Shown here: positions 16,650 through 26,050 of the stretch, in pieces
Layout: every line of letters begins with the position of its first letter
How positions within the stretch are numbered: position 1 is the stretch's first letter
Assembly: GCA_041163745.1 (NCBI GenBank)
Contig: JBEAQU010000078.1
Location: forward strand, 62,001 to 126,000
Origin: UBA6168 sp041163745
Lineage (GTDB): Bacteria; Bacteroidota; Bacteroidia; Chitinophagales; Saprospiraceae
Direction: 5' to 3'
Length of the DNA: 64,000 nucleotides
Translations under genes and position numbers: made by a program
The notes under the pieces: generated by a model
The model's input: only the letters and a program-made list of their open reading frames with translations
The model's database searches: none
What the model was told of the DNA's origin: nothing

Positions 16650-18587
16650 TCATTTGCTTGCCTCCAGCCGTTCCATCAAACGCGCCGATACCCGAAGAAA
16701 ATCCATCTCCGTGATGATGCCGACCAACTCCCGGTCCTTTCCCTGTACAACCGGCAGACATCCGATCTGGTTCGCCTGCATGATACGCATGGCCTCCATG
16801 ATGGACATCTTGGGGGTGACCGTCAATGGCTCCGGAATCATGACATCCTTGACTGTCATCATGCCATCCTTGTCACCCAGCCTGTTCTGCCGTGCATAAT
16901 GCCGTAACAGCAGCCGCGCCGTGACCAGACCAACCAGCCGGCCCTTGGCATCCTCCACCGGGACATACCGCACCCGCCGCCAGGACATGATCTCGGACAA
17001 CAAATCGACGATGTCGTCCTTCTGGGCCGTCACCAGGTCCGTCGCCATGAATTCCTCCACCCGCAGCCGGGTAGGTACGTATTCCTCCAGTTCGCCGGGA
17101 TCCGGCAGGGTCCATTCGTGCACAGGCTTTTCTTTTTCCTGGTTTTTGACGATGCAGGCGGTCAGTACCGCCGTCGCCTCGTCCGTCGTGATGGATTGCT
17201 TCAATCGGGTGTAGGCCCGCAATTGCCAGCGGGCTCCCGTCATATGCGCCTTCGTTCGCGCCTCGATGATTCCCATGTAACGATCGATATCCGCAGGATC
17301 CACCCCCCGTGAGGCGAGCCCCTCCCGGGCAATGGGTACCAATTCCTCCAGGATCAGGTCGTTGGCCGAATATTTCTTGTCCCCGAACCAGGTGAACTTG
17401 GAATCGATCCCGTACCTGGACGCCTTGAGGAAGTTGTCCCGAACATCTTCCCAGGACAATAGTCGGCATACATCCTCGCACTGCTTGCCCAATCCGACGA
17501 CGGAACCCAGCCAAAAGGCCGCATTCGCGATTTCGTCCACCACCGTCGGTCCCGCAGGCAACACCCGGTTCTCAATCCGGAGGTGGGGCTTTCCGTTCTC
17601 GCTGATACCATAACAAGGACGATTCCAACGGTATACGGTGGAATTGTGTACCTGCAGGGCGCGGAGCCTCGGTGTCTTTCCCTCCCGCAACTGCCGCAAT
17701 GAATCCTCCGCTGTCTCGGACGTCATCAGGACCCGAAACCGGGCGATGTCCTCCCGGTATATCTCCAGAATGGAATGGTGGAGCCAGCCATTCCCGAAAT
17801 TCACCCGCGGACTACGCTCCCGCAGGTGATCCTGTGAAGTCCGCGTATCCAATGCCTGTTGGAACAGGGCGATCCTGCTTTCATGCCACAATCGCTTCCC
17901 GAACACGATCGGCGAATTGGCCGCAATGGCGATGACCGGTGCGGTCAGTGTCTGCGCGATATTGTACAAATGGACGAAATCGGCGGGCGCCACCTGCAGA
18001 TGCACCTGGAAACTGGTGTTGCAAGCCTCCAGCAGTGGAGAGTCGTGCTTGAGGTGCAACTCGTCAATCCCATTTAGGTTGAGCTCGAAGGTTTCCCCGA
18101 TCAACTGGCTGGCAAGGGCCTTCATCAAGGCCAGATAACGGGGCTTAGGCGTGAGGTTCTCCAGGTCCAGGTCGGATTTACGCAAGGTGGTCAGGATGCC
18201 GGTCAGGGCGATACCCGCCCCCTTCCGCTTGGCCACCTCCCGGATCCGGTCCAGGTACTCCTTGTTCTCCGCCTCCATCGCCCGGAAACAATCTCCTGTG
18301 AACAACCTGGGCGTCAGGTTCGTCTCCAGGTTGAACTGGGCCAGCTCCGTGTCCAGCCAGGGCTGTTGACCCATCTCCTGCAGGATGGCCATGTTGATCC
18401 TCGCCGGCTTATAGGTCCGCGTATCCACCAGGCACATTTCCTGCTCCGCTCCGATCCGAACCACGTCCCGCTCGAACCAATCGTGCTCCAACATGTACTC
18501 CAATGCCTGCATGTCATCCAACAGGCTCCTCACGAACCGCTGAAGGGCTTCCTGCCCTTCCGCCAGCGCTACTTTTTGTTCACCCAT
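16650..18587 (-). CDS. Glutamate-cysteine-ligase-like (GCS2) protein fused to a CBS pair
   Basis: This 645-residue protein has an ATP-grasp-like GCS2 (YbdK) domain at about residues 35-400, with signatures GAEQEMCLVD, FNLETNLTP, LTGILTT, GIDELHLKHDS and HLRIENRVLPAGPTVVDE. A helical linker follows, then two CBS modules (about 511-575 and 576-645). CBS pairs usually bind adenine nucleotides, so nucleotide-controlled ligase activity is a reasonable inference. GCS2 proteins make gamma-glutamyl-cysteine or related amides; the substrate here is not known. It heads a minus-strand row with TlpA and M16, and nested inverted repeats lie just upstream of the start. Confidence 0.87.
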   Translation of the reverse strand: MGEQKVALAEGQEALQRFVRSLLDDMQALEYMLEHDWFERDVVRIGAEQEMCLVDTRTYKPARINMAILQEMGQQPWLDTELAQFNLETNLTPRLFTGDCFRAMEAENKEYLDRIREVAKRKGAGIALTGILTTLRKSDLDLENLTPKPRYLALMKALASQLIGETFELNLNGIDELHLKHDSPLLEACNTSFQVHLQVAPADFVHLYNIAQTLTAPVIAIAANSPIVFGKRLWHESRIALFQQALDTRTSQDHLRERSPRVNFGNGWLHHSILEIYREDIARFRVLMTSETAEDSLRQLREGKTPRLRALQVHNSTVYRWNRPCYGISENGKPHLRIENRVLPAGPTVVDEIANAAFWLGSVVGLGKQCEDVCRLLSWEDVRDNFLKASRYGIDSKFTWFGDKKYSANDLILEELVPIAREGLASRGVDPADIDRYMGIIEARTKAHMTGARWQLRAYTRLKQSITTDEATAVLTACIVKNQEKEKPVHEWTLPDPGELEEYVPTRLRVEEFMATDLVTAQKDDIVDLLSEIMSWRRVRYVPVEDAKGRLVGLVTARLLLRHYARQNRLGDKDGMMTVKDVMIPEPLTVTPKMSIMEAMRIMQANQIGCLPVVQGKDRELVGIITEMDFLRVSARLMERLEASK

Positions 18588-19201
18588 GGTCTTTGTGTGG
18601 ATTTCCCGACTCCGGTGGCGGATACCTTTCCTGACGATACCCTCGCCCCCTTTTCAGGAAATAATATTACAGCAATTCCGTGAATGCCGCATCAAGCGGT
18701 TGAAATTAACCGCTTGTCCGCAAGAAATATTTTACAAATGCCGACTTACCCGCAATATCCGGCATCCGGCTCACGACTGCTTCCCTTTCTTCCGACAGCC
18801 CCGCCTGCTCGGTCAACCCTAGGAATCCGCACCGGCACCGGTCCGCCGTCTTCTTTGCGCGCCCTACCCCGACGCATCACTGCAAAGCAGGAAACAAATC
18901 CTGCCGATGACAAACAAGACGCTACCTCAATTTTCCCTAACCCGGATTTTCGAATGAAAAATGCTTGCAATTCAAAAATGACCGCCTCACATAACACCCC
19001 GGCCCTGCACCACGAAGCGATGATCCGGTTCGGCACCAACAAAACCGTCGATTTGGAAACCACAACGCGCCCGTACACATCACGGATACGACAATTTGGT
19101 TTGCGCCCGATGTATTTTATATTGCGGACTGAACCGGGCCCTGCCTTCCGCTTCCCAGGCCTTTTCGCAGCGGGAAAGCAGGGTCGCCCCACCCATGCGA
19201 T
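18588..19201. other. Non-coding divergent intergenic region
   Basis: About 614 bp between GCS2-CBS (minus) and the six-hairpin protein (plus). Frames here lack family features. It holds the inverted repeats at 18693-18724. A possible plus promoter is TTTG (19095-19098) with TATATTG 19 bp later (19118-19124), one base short of the consensus. No RNA gene was recognised. Confidence 0.45.
18693..18724. promoter_or_regulatory. Nested inverted repeats upstream of the GCS2-CBS gene
   Basis: CAAGCGGTT (18693-18701) and AACCGCTTG (18708-18716) form a perfect 9-bp inverted repeat with a 6-base centre. The second arm overlaps another one, CTTG-TCCG-CAAG (18713-18724). The element lies about 105 bp upstream of the start at 18587, a good place for a repressor or activator site. 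Confidence 0.45.
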
Positions 19202-21235
19202 ATGCCGCTGCCGATGTACCGATTCCTTCTTGCCCTACTGCTGCTGACGGGCAGCCCGCTCTACAGCCAGCCACTGTACACCGGCCCCGCCGGTACCCTC
19301 CGACTCGTCGCGGACGGCCAGCCCCTCCTTTCCTCCCCACCGGAAGGATTGTGGAGCATAGCCACCGGTTGGGCGGACTGGCCCACCCGGTGGCACCATA
19401 CTTCGCCCGACAGCACCTGGAAGATGGACGATTGGCAATTCTTCTCGGGCCGAATCCGCCTGCCACAAGGGGACTGGATCCTGCAGGACGCCTACCGGCA
19501 GGAAAACGGTCGAGTCCGATGTATCCGCCGATTTCATTGGACCGGCAAGGAAACGCTGGACAGCATCACCCTCTCCGTCCGTTGGCAGGCTGCGGCAACC
19601 GGCACCGATGCGTTCCTCCCCGGCATCCTTTATTACGGCAACCCGTCCGGAGAACGCAACGGCCCCCGGAAAGTGGTCACCTTCCACGGATTGCCCGGTG
19701 AATCCGTCCTCCTGGAAGAACACCGCTTCCCCATGCCCTTCGCCTGCGGGGAATGGCAGGTCGAAGACAAGACGTTCGGTGCCGCCCTACATGCCTTGCC
19801 CTCGCCCGTCGCGGGCGGCAACCGCCCCGACCAATGGTGGTCCCTCGGACTCTCCGCGGATTCGGACCATACCGAATGGATCCTGCTATCCGGCCCCGTC
19901 GCTTACAACGGCCACCGAAATGTCGTCAAGGCCCTGCAGGAAGGCTTCCATCACTATGGCGACACCTGGATGAAAGTGCCCCCCGGCACCGTCATTGAAA
20001 AGACCTGCTGGCTGGAAGCCTTCCGGGCCCCCGCACCCGGGACGGCCTTCCAACAACCGGTCCATACCGCCATCGACCTGTTCAGACCTTTCCATACGGA
20101 CGACCTACCCCCGATGGATGACATCCTGGCGGCAAAATACCGCTTTGCCCGCTCCAGATGGCTGGAAAGCCCCGATTACGCTGGTTTCAACATGTTTCCG
20201 CCTCACGTCCGGCCACAAATCGTACTCGGTTGGGCCGGCCAGTGCGAAGCACCGGGCTACGCGCTCCAAGCCCTCGCCGACCGACTCGGCGACACCTCCG
20301 TCTGGGATATGGTCCAACGGTCCATGGACCATATCTGCTCCTCCCCGCTGGGCCCCGGTGGCTTCCCCGTCGTCTATGACATCGGCGAAAAGACCTGGAA
20401 AAACCCCGATCCGGTGTCGGAAGGACAAGCCATGAACAGCATCGCCCTCGCCATCCGGACCGGCCGCTCCAACGGCAAGGTCAAGACCGGTTCCTGGGAA
20501 TCGTTCCTGAAGGACGCCTGCCGCCTGCACGCTGCCCGCATCCGGTCCGATGACTGGCGTCCGGTCAATACGGCCGAAGCCTTCTACATCGCACCCCTCC
20601 TGCTTGCCGCCGAACTCTTCCGGGATTCCTCCTTCTCCGTCGCCGCCCTCAAAGCGGCCGACCATTATATCCTCCGCCACCTTTCCATGCAGGAACCTTA
20701 TTGGGGCGGAACCCTGGATGCCACCTGTGAGGACAAGGAAGGCGCCTGGGGCGCTTTCCAGGGGTTCCTCGCCGCCTACGAACACACACACGAACCCAGA
20801 TACCTCTCCGCCGCACGCCATGCCGCAGATGTCGTACTGAGCTACCTGGTCGTCTGGGACATTCCCCTCCCCCCGGGTCGAATGGCCGACCACGCCTTCA
20901 AATCCCGCGGATGGACCGTCGTCTCCGCCCAAAACCAACACCTCGACGTCTATGGCGTCATCATGGTTCCCGCCATCCACCGGCTCGGCCTGCTGACGCA
21001 AGACAACCAGCTGCTGCGCCTATCCGCCGTGATGTACCGCAGCTGCGGACAAATGATAGCCCCTTCCGGCGCCCATGGGGAACAATTGCAACATACCAAC
21101 TTCGCCCAACACGGAGATATGTCAGATGTCGACCGCTTACGCGGCGGTTATTCCGAACAATGGACGGTCTTCTGGATTACCGCCCACTTCCTCCATGCCG
21201 CCGCCCAACTCGAGGAAATGGGCGTCCGGTTCTGA
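19202..21235 (+). CDS. Secreted six-hairpin glycosidase-like protein
   Basis: This 677-residue protein has a signal peptide (MYRFLLALLLLTGSPLYSQ), a beta-rich N-terminal half to about residue 280, and a helical C-terminal half. Conserved-looking blocks are WAGQCEAPGYALQ, GGFPVVYD, PYWGGTLDATCEDKEGAWG, WDIPLPPGRM and QNQHLDVYG. A beta-sandwich followed by an (alpha/alpha)6 toroid is the architecture of several glycoside hydrolase and lyase families. The CEDKEGAWGAF block has acidic residues where such enzymes often have catalytic ones. I do not recognise the exact family, so the carbohydrate role is inferred. It is not a T9SS cargo, since no C-terminal sorting domain is visible. A DUF2911 gene follows after about 200 bp. 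Confidence 0.72.
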   Translation: MPLPMYRFLLALLLLTGSPLYSQPLYTGPAGTLRLVADGQPLLSSPPEGLWSIATGWADWPTRWHHTSPDSTWKMDDWQFFSGRIRLPQGDWILQDAYRQENGRVRCIRRFHWTGKETLDSITLSVRWQAAATGTDAFLPGILYYGNPSGERNGPRKVVTFHGLPGESVLLEEHRFPMPFACGEWQVEDKTFGAALHALPSPVAGGNRPDQWWSLGLSADSDHTEWILLSGPVAYNGHRNVVKALQEGFHHYGDTWMKVPPGTVIEKTCWLEAFRAPAPGTAFQQPVHTAIDLFRPFHTDDLPPMDDILAAKYRFARSRWLESPDYAGFNMFPPHVRPQIVLGWAGQCEAPGYALQALADRLGDTSVWDMVQRSMDHICSSPLGPGGFPVVYDIGEKTWKNPDPVSEGQAMNSIALAIRTGRSNGKVKTGSWESFLKDACRLHAARIRSDDWRPVNTAEAFYIAPLLLAAELFRDSSFSVAALKAADHYILRHLSMQEPYWGGTLDATCEDKEGAWGAFQGFLAAYEHTHEPRYLSAARHAADVVLSYLVVWDIPLPPGRMADHAFKSRGWTVVSAQNQHLDVYGVIMVPAIHRLGLLTQDNQLLRLSAVMYRSCGQMIAPSGAHGEQLQHTNFAQHGDMSDVDRLRGGYSEQWTVFWITAHFLHAAAQLEEMGVRF

Positions 21236-21310
21236 ACCCCCTCTCCCGGGGCAGCCGCGGCATTTTGCACCTGCCCGATAAAAAATGACTACACTGTCGA
21301 CCCAAGCCAG

Positions 21311-21318
21311 TAATTTTG
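21311..21318 (+). promoter_or_regulatory. -7 element upstream of the DUF2911 gene
   Basis: TAATTTTG followed by C matches the Bacteroidota -7 consensus TAnnTTTG exactly. No TTG is found at the expected -33 distance. It would give a leader of about 110 nt for the gene at 21434. Confidence 0.4.
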
Positions 21319-21433
21319 CGCCACAAACAACGGCGGGCAGCTCCGGCTCCTCCCCTCGCCAACGCTTCGGCCTGGCCCGTGCGAAACGAACCGGATCCCC
21401 CTCCAAACACTCATTTTCATCAAATCCAAATCC

Positions 21434-22300
21434 ATGAAAAAAGTAGTTCTGACGCTTTCTTCCCTCCTCCTGGCCGTCTGCTTCCATATGGCCGACGCCC
21501 AGATCAAGACACCCGCCGCCAGCCCGGCCGCCAAATTCTCCCAAACCGCCGGCCTCACCGACATCACCATCGAATACAGCCGCCCGAGCGCCAAAGGCCG
21601 CGTCGTCTTCGGCGGCTTGGTTCCCTATGGCGAAATGTGGCGGACCGGTGCCAACAAGAACTCCATGATCACCTTCAGCGACAAAGTCACCGTCGGTGGA
21701 ATGGAACTCGCCGCCGGCAGCTACGCCATCTTCACCAAACCCGGCCAGTCTTCCTGGGAAATCCTGCTCTACACCGATACCGAAAACTGGGGAACCCCGG
21801 AGAATTTCGACGAAGAGAAGGTCGCCGCCCGGATTACCGCACCCGTCCAGTCGCTTAACCATCCCGTGGAAACCTTCACCATCGGCATCGACGGAATCAC
21901 CAACGACAAATGCACCGTCGTCATCAGTTGGGAAATGACCAGCGTCGCATTCGAGGTCTCCCTCAACACCCATGACGTCGTCTCCAAATCCATCACCAAG
22001 ACCATGGCCGGCCCGGATGCCAATGACTATTATGCCGCCGGACGCTATTACCTCGAAAGCGGCCAGGATGCACAAAAGGCCTACGAATGGATCCATCGCT
22101 CCAATGAAATGGATCCGGACAAATACTGGAAGCTTCGCCAGGAGGCCCTCGCACTGGCCGCCCTGCAGCGCTATGCTGATGCCATCACTGTGGCGGAACA
22201 ATCCAAAGCGCTCGCCGTCAAAGCCGGCAACAAAGATTACGAACGCATGAACAGCGCATCCATCAAGGAATGGTCCCTCAAGACCTCCCGTAAGAACTAA
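21434..22300 (+). CDS. DUF2911 family secreted protein
   Basis: This 288-residue protein has a signal peptide (KKVVLTLSSLLLAVCFHMADAQ) and a DUF2911 domain at about residues 35-170, with the typical IEYSRPSAKGRVVFG and PYGEMWRTGANKNS motifs. The C-terminal 100 residues are helical and TPR-like (AAGRYYLESGQDAQKAYEW). DUF2911 proteins are widespread in Bacteroidota and have no known function. The start is fixed by the signal peptide and an A-rich upstream stretch. A bidirectional terminator lies 24 bp past the stop. Confidence 0.88.
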   Translation: MKKVVLTLSSLLLAVCFHMADAQIKTPAASPAAKFSQTAGLTDITIEYSRPSAKGRVVFGGLVPYGEMWRTGANKNSMITFSDKVTVGGMELAAGSYAIFTKPGQSSWEILLYTDTENWGTPENFDEEKVAARITAPVQSLNHPVETFTIGIDGITNDKCTVVISWEMTSVAFEVSLNTHDVVSKSITKTMAGPDANDYYAAGRYYLESGQDAQKAYEWIHRSNEMDPDKYWKLRQEALALAALQRYADAITVAEQSKALAVKAGNKDYERMNSASIKEWSLKTSRKN

Positions 22301-22323
22301 CCTGCCGGATGGCACGAAAAAAG

Positions 22324-22363
22324 AAAAGGGGAGCCGCCTGCACGCAGGTGTCTCCCCTTTTTT
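22324..22363. terminator. Bidirectional terminator between DUF2911 and nucleotidyltransferase genes
   Basis: AAAAGGGGA (22324-22332) pairs with TCCCCTTTT (22353-22361), with an inner CCTG/CAGG stem. T-runs follow on the plus strand (TTTTTT) and on the minus strand (CTTTTCTTTTTT), so it can end both convergent transcripts. Confidence 0.85.
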
Positions 22364-22389
22364 CTGCATCGACCTCCCGTCCCCGGATG

Positions 22390-23385
22390 TCAACTCAAAT
22401 CGATCTCCGCATTGTCCCCGATGTTCAGACTCTGCCGGAACCCTTTTATGCTGGTGTCGTTCCCGATGACGGAATCCATCAAAACCACTTCCTGCAAAGC
22501 CGCATAGTGCCCGATGATCGAGTTCCGGACGATACTGGATTCTATCCGCACATGCTGCCCGATGGTGACATGCGGCCCGATGATGGCGTTGCTGATTTTG
22601 CAGTTCACCCCAATGCTCACGGGATGGATGATGATGGAATTGTCGTATTCCGGCAATTGCTCGGAGGCGTATCCCTCCTTGTCCAACAACATGGCGTTCG
22701 TCTGCAACAACTGGTCCTTCTTCCCGCAATCATACCAGTTCGACACCTCGAACGCCCGGAACTTCATCCCTTCCCGGATGAGCCGCATCAGACCGTCCGT
22801 GAGTGAAAATTGTCCTTCCGACCGAATCCCCTCCGCTATGTTCGCCGACAAGGCCGCTACCAGCCGGCCGGCATCCCTGATCTTGTAAAATCCTACCATC
22901 GCCATGTTGGACATGGGAATCCTGGGTTTCTCCACCACCCGGACGACCCGCTGCTCATCGTCGAATTCCACAATGCCGAACATACGCGGATCCGACACTT
23001 TTTTTACAGCAAAACAATCGTACGGGCAATCGACCATCCGCCCGAAGTCCATCTCCACAATCGTATCCCCGAAATAGATGAACAGATCCCCGCCCTCCCG
23101 CAAATGCTCCCGTGCACACCAGATGGCGTGCCCGGTCCCCAATCGCTCCTCCTGAATGACGAACTTCGCCGCTATATCCGGATAGCGCTCCCCGATGTAA
23201 TCCCGGATCTTTTCGCCCAGGTAGCCAATGACAAAAATGAATTCCTTGACCCCCAGCTCCCGCAAGGTGTCGACCAGAAAGGATATGATCGGCTTCCCCG
23301 CCACCGGTATCAGCGACTTGGGTTGTGTATACGTCAGTGGCCGCAGTTGCGCACCCGCTCCGGCGACCGGTATGATGGCTTTCAT
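22390..23385 (-). CDS. Sugar-phosphate nucleotidyltransferase with left-handed beta-helix tail
   Basis: This 331-residue enzyme has the GT-A nucleotidyltransferase signature PVAGAGAQLRPLT and KSLIPVAGKP at its N-terminus, followed by GTGHAIW and GDTIVE. The C-terminal 85 residues have hexapeptide-like repeats (ISNAIIGPHVTIGQHVRIE). This matches the glucose-1-phosphate thymidylyl/uridylyltransferase group. The motif Q-L-R-P-L-T replaces the more common G-x-R-x-R-P. It would make NDP-sugars for cell-surface glycans; which nucleotide is used cannot be told here. The gene is single and convergent with the DUF2911 gene. Confidence 0.88.
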   Translation of the reverse strand: MKAIIPVAGAGAQLRPLTYTQPKSLIPVAGKPIISFLVDTLRELGVKEFIFVIGYLGEKIRDYIGERYPDIAAKFVIQEERLGTGHAIWCAREHLREGGDLFIYFGDTIVEMDFGRMVDCPYDCFAVKKVSDPRMFGIVEFDDEQRVVRVVEKPRIPMSNMAMVGFYKIRDAGRLVAALSANIAEGIRSEGQFSLTDGLMRLIREGMKFRAFEVSNWYDCGKKDQLLQTNAMLLDKEGYASEQLPEYDNSIIIHPVSIGVNCKISNAIIGPHVTIGQHVRIESSIVRNSIIGHYAALQEVVLMDSVIGNDTSIKGFRQSLNIGDNAEIDLS

Positions 23386-23595
23386 GGCAATGGTGGTTGA
23401 GCAAGGTATCCGGCAGATATTCCAATATAAGGATTCCTCAAGGCAAATGGAACTCCTCCCGGACCGTCGGCAGTAAATTTCTTATTTTTACAACGATATG
23501 CTGTCAATCAGACCGCCTTTAATTCACCTTTTCTGCTTGGTACGGCATCCGCCTGGCCCCCGGATCCGTCACAATCCGGTCACAACCTGATCCTG

Positions 23596-24012
23596 ATGGA
23601 ACCCATTTCTGTCTCCACCTTAGTGAACGCACCACTTTCGACCGTTTGGGCCTGTTGGACCCAACCGGAACATATCACCAATTGGTACTTCGCCCATCCG
23701 GACTGGCATTGTCCGGCCGCCACGAACGACCTTCGCACAGGCGGTCGCTTTTCATTTGCCCTGGCAGCAAAGGACGGCTCCTTCTCCTTTGATTTCCAAG
23801 GAGTGTACGATGCCGTGAAAAACAATGCATTCATGGCCTTCACCCTGGACGACGGCCGCAAGGCGACCGTTTCATTCCAGCCTTCCGAACAAGGTGTCCG
23901 CCTGACCGAAACCTTCGACCCCGAACAGGAGAACCCAGTCCATTTGCAAGAGGCCGGCTGGCAGGCCATCCTCGACAACTTCCGGGCATATACGGAAAAA
24001 ATACCCTCCTGA
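23596..24012 (+). CDS. AHSA1/SRPBCC domain protein
   Basis: This 138-residue protein is a single START-like SRPBCC domain of the AHSA1 group: SVSTLVNAPLSTVWACWTQPEHITNWYF at the start, DLRTGGRF in the middle, and a C-terminal helix with EAGWQAILDNFRAY. In eukaryotes the domain activates Hsp90; the bacterial role is unknown, and binding of small hydrophobic ligands is suspected. The length is normal. It is followed after 47 bp by the FG-GAP gene. Confidence 0.88.
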   Translation: MEPISVSTLVNAPLSTVWACWTQPEHITNWYFAHPDWHCPAATNDLRTGGRFSFALAAKDGSFSFDFQGVYDAVKNNAFMAFTLDDGRKATVSFQPSEQGVRLTETFDPEQENPVHLQEAGWQAILDNFRAYTEKIPS

Positions 24013-24059
24013 TCCCTGCGCCCGCCGGCTCCACAAAACCGACGACAAGCCTTCCGGCC

Positions 24060-25856
24060 ATGAAAAGAAACGCCATCCTGTCCATCCTCAGCCTGACAAC
24101 AGGCTTCATCCTGCCCGCACAGTCCTATTTCCTGGATGTCGCCATTCCCTCGGGTGTCGACCATTACTACCTGGGCGTATCCGGCGGCGGGGTCAGCTTC
24201 TGCGATTTCAACGGCGACGGCCTCGATGACATCACCCTCGCCACCGGCCCGGGGGAAACCCTTCGGTTCTATCGGAACACCGGCTCCGGTTTTCAGAAAT
24301 TGCTTCCTTTTGTTCCCCATATCCAGGAAGCCAAACAAATCCTATGGATTGATTATGACAACGACGGCGACAAGGACCTTTTCGTCGCCACCTACAACGG
24401 TAGCAACCGCCTGTATAGAAACCTGGGCAACCTGACGTTCGCAGATGTCACCCTGTCCGCCGGGCTGCCTGTCACCAACTTCCAGACCTTCGGCGCCTGT
24501 TGGGGGGATTACAACCGGGACGGCTGGCTGGACCTTTACTTTGGCGAACGAAAATTCGCCCAGACCGGCCTGCCCAACCAAAACCGCCTGTTCCAGGGAA
24601 ACGGAGACGGTACTTTCTCCGAAACCACCCTCCTGGCCGGTGCCGCCGACCCCGGTAAAATCCCGATGTGCTCGGGCTTCCTGGATTTTGACAACGACCG
24701 CTGGCCTGACCTCTATACCGCCGGCGACAAACTGTCCGGCAATACCCTCCTCCGCAACAACGGAGACGGGACCTTCTCCGACATCGGCAACCTCGCCGGC
24801 GCCAACCTGGTCATGGACGGCATGAGCGTGACCGTCGGCGATTACGACCGCGACGGATGGCAGGACATCTACATCTCCGATATCGAAAACGGGAATGCCC
24901 TGCTGCATAACCTGGGCTGGGATGCCGACCTCGGTACGGCCACCTTCGAAGAAATCGCCGGGCCGGCCGGCGTCGGCTTCTACGGCGTCGGCTGGAGCGC
25001 CCAGTTCCTGGATGCCGATAACGACGGGGACCCGGACCTCTATGTCAGCGGTTCCCTCATCGGAACCCAACAGCCGTCCAGCGCTTTCTATGAAAACGAA
25101 GGAAACGGAACGTTCTCCAATCCAACCGCCGGCTTCCAGGGCGATACCGTCAGCTCCTACAACAACGCCGTCGGCGATTTCAACAACGACGGCTTCCCGG
25201 ATATCATGGTCGTCAACACCGCACCCTTCAAATCCCAACTCTGGCGGAACACCGGCGGTCCCTTCCATTGGTTGAAAATCGACCTGCAGGGTGTCCTGAG
25301 CAACCGCGATGCCATCGGCGCAAAAGTCGAACTCTTCTCCGCTCTCGGTTACCAACAACACTACCTGCAATGTGGTGCCGGCTTCCTGGGGCAGAATTCC
25401 AATACCATCCTGTTCGGGCTGGGCAACCTGCCTTCCGCGGATTCCCTGCGCATCACCTGGCCTTCCGGCCACGTGGACCGGCTGCCGGATGTCGCCGCCA
25501 ACCAACGACTCCTCATCCTGGAAGGCAGCACCACCAACGGATCCATCCTGGTGGACGAAGATGTCAACCTGCTCGTATCCGCCCGGAACCCGGACCTGCC
25601 ACCGCCCGCCACCTGCCATGTCCTGCCCAATCCGTCACGCCGGACATTGCGCGTCGTGCTGCCGCCAACCACCCATGTCCCTCCTTTCCGCTATACCATA
25701 TTCGATTCCAGCGGCACCTCGGTCGCCGAAGGTTCCTTCTCCGGCCAACCTTTCCTGATCGACGTATCCCGCCTGCCGGCCGGACCATACTGGCTGCTTG
25801 TCCGAAACAACGCAGGACACCGGTGGACCACTCCCTGGATCAAGGCCGCCGATTGA
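24060..25856 (+). CDS. Secreted FG-GAP/VCBS repeat protein with UnbV domain and T9SS sorting domain
   Basis: This 598-residue protein has a signal peptide (ILSILSLTTGFILPAQS). Seven calcium-loop repeats follow, for example DFNGDGLDDI, DYDNDGDKDLF, DYNRDGWLDLY, DYDRDGWQDIY and DADNDGDPDLY, which would form a beta-propeller. An ASPIC/UnbV domain (about residues 410-490, AIGAKVELFS to TWPSGHVDRL) comes next. The last 80 residues, beginning VLPNPSRRTL, are a T9SS type A sorting domain, so the mature protein should be exported through the type IX system and attached to or released from the surface. Ligand and role are unknown. Confidence 0.9.
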   Translation: MKRNAILSILSLTTGFILPAQSYFLDVAIPSGVDHYYLGVSGGGVSFCDFNGDGLDDITLATGPGETLRFYRNTGSGFQKLLPFVPHIQEAKQILWIDYDNDGDKDLFVATYNGSNRLYRNLGNLTFADVTLSAGLPVTNFQTFGACWGDYNRDGWLDLYFGERKFAQTGLPNQNRLFQGNGDGTFSETTLLAGAADPGKIPMCSGFLDFDNDRWPDLYTAGDKLSGNTLLRNNGDGTFSDIGNLAGANLVMDGMSVTVGDYDRDGWQDIYISDIENGNALLHNLGWDADLGTATFEEIAGPAGVGFYGVGWSAQFLDADNDGDPDLYVSGSLIGTQQPSSAFYENEGNGTFSNPTAGFQGDTVSSYNNAVGDFNNDGFPDIMVVNTAPFKSQLWRNTGGPFHWLKIDLQGVLSNRDAIGAKVELFSALGYQQHYLQCGAGFLGQNSNTILFGLGNLPSADSLRITWPSGHVDRLPDVAANQRLLILEGSTTNGSILVDEDVNLLVSARNPDLPPPATCHVLPNPSRRTLRVVLPPTTHVPPFRYTIFDSSGTSVAEGSFSGQPFLIDVSRLPAGPYWLLVRNNAGHRWTTPWIKAAD

Positions 25857-25982
25857 AAGATGAGGAGAGCCCACCTTTGCTTCCGCTTGTCCCGTACCGC
25901 CGGTGCCCTCCGAAACAATCGCTCCCATCGGACTGTCCGGACCGCGGATCGGCATCCCCACCCAATGGGCGACATATATGAG

Positions 25983-26016
25983 AAAGCCGGTGCTGGTCAG
26001 ACCAGCACCGGCTTTT
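25983..26016. terminator. Bidirectional terminator between FG-GAP cargo and sus operon
   Basis: AAAGCCGGTGCTGGT (25983-25997) and its exact complement (26001-26015) form a 15-bp stem with loop CAG. A T-run follows on the plus strand; the minus strand ends in TTTCTCATAT. It serves the convergent FG-GAP and sus transcripts. Confidence 0.88.
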
Positions 26017-26050
26017 CATCCGTACTTCATTCAACAAGCACCGTCGACCG

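Noticed and set aside
21137..22729. 530-codon open frame on the minus strand
   Set aside because: It runs across the DUF2911 gene and both convergent stops; composition is low-complexity and the bidirectional terminator lies inside it.
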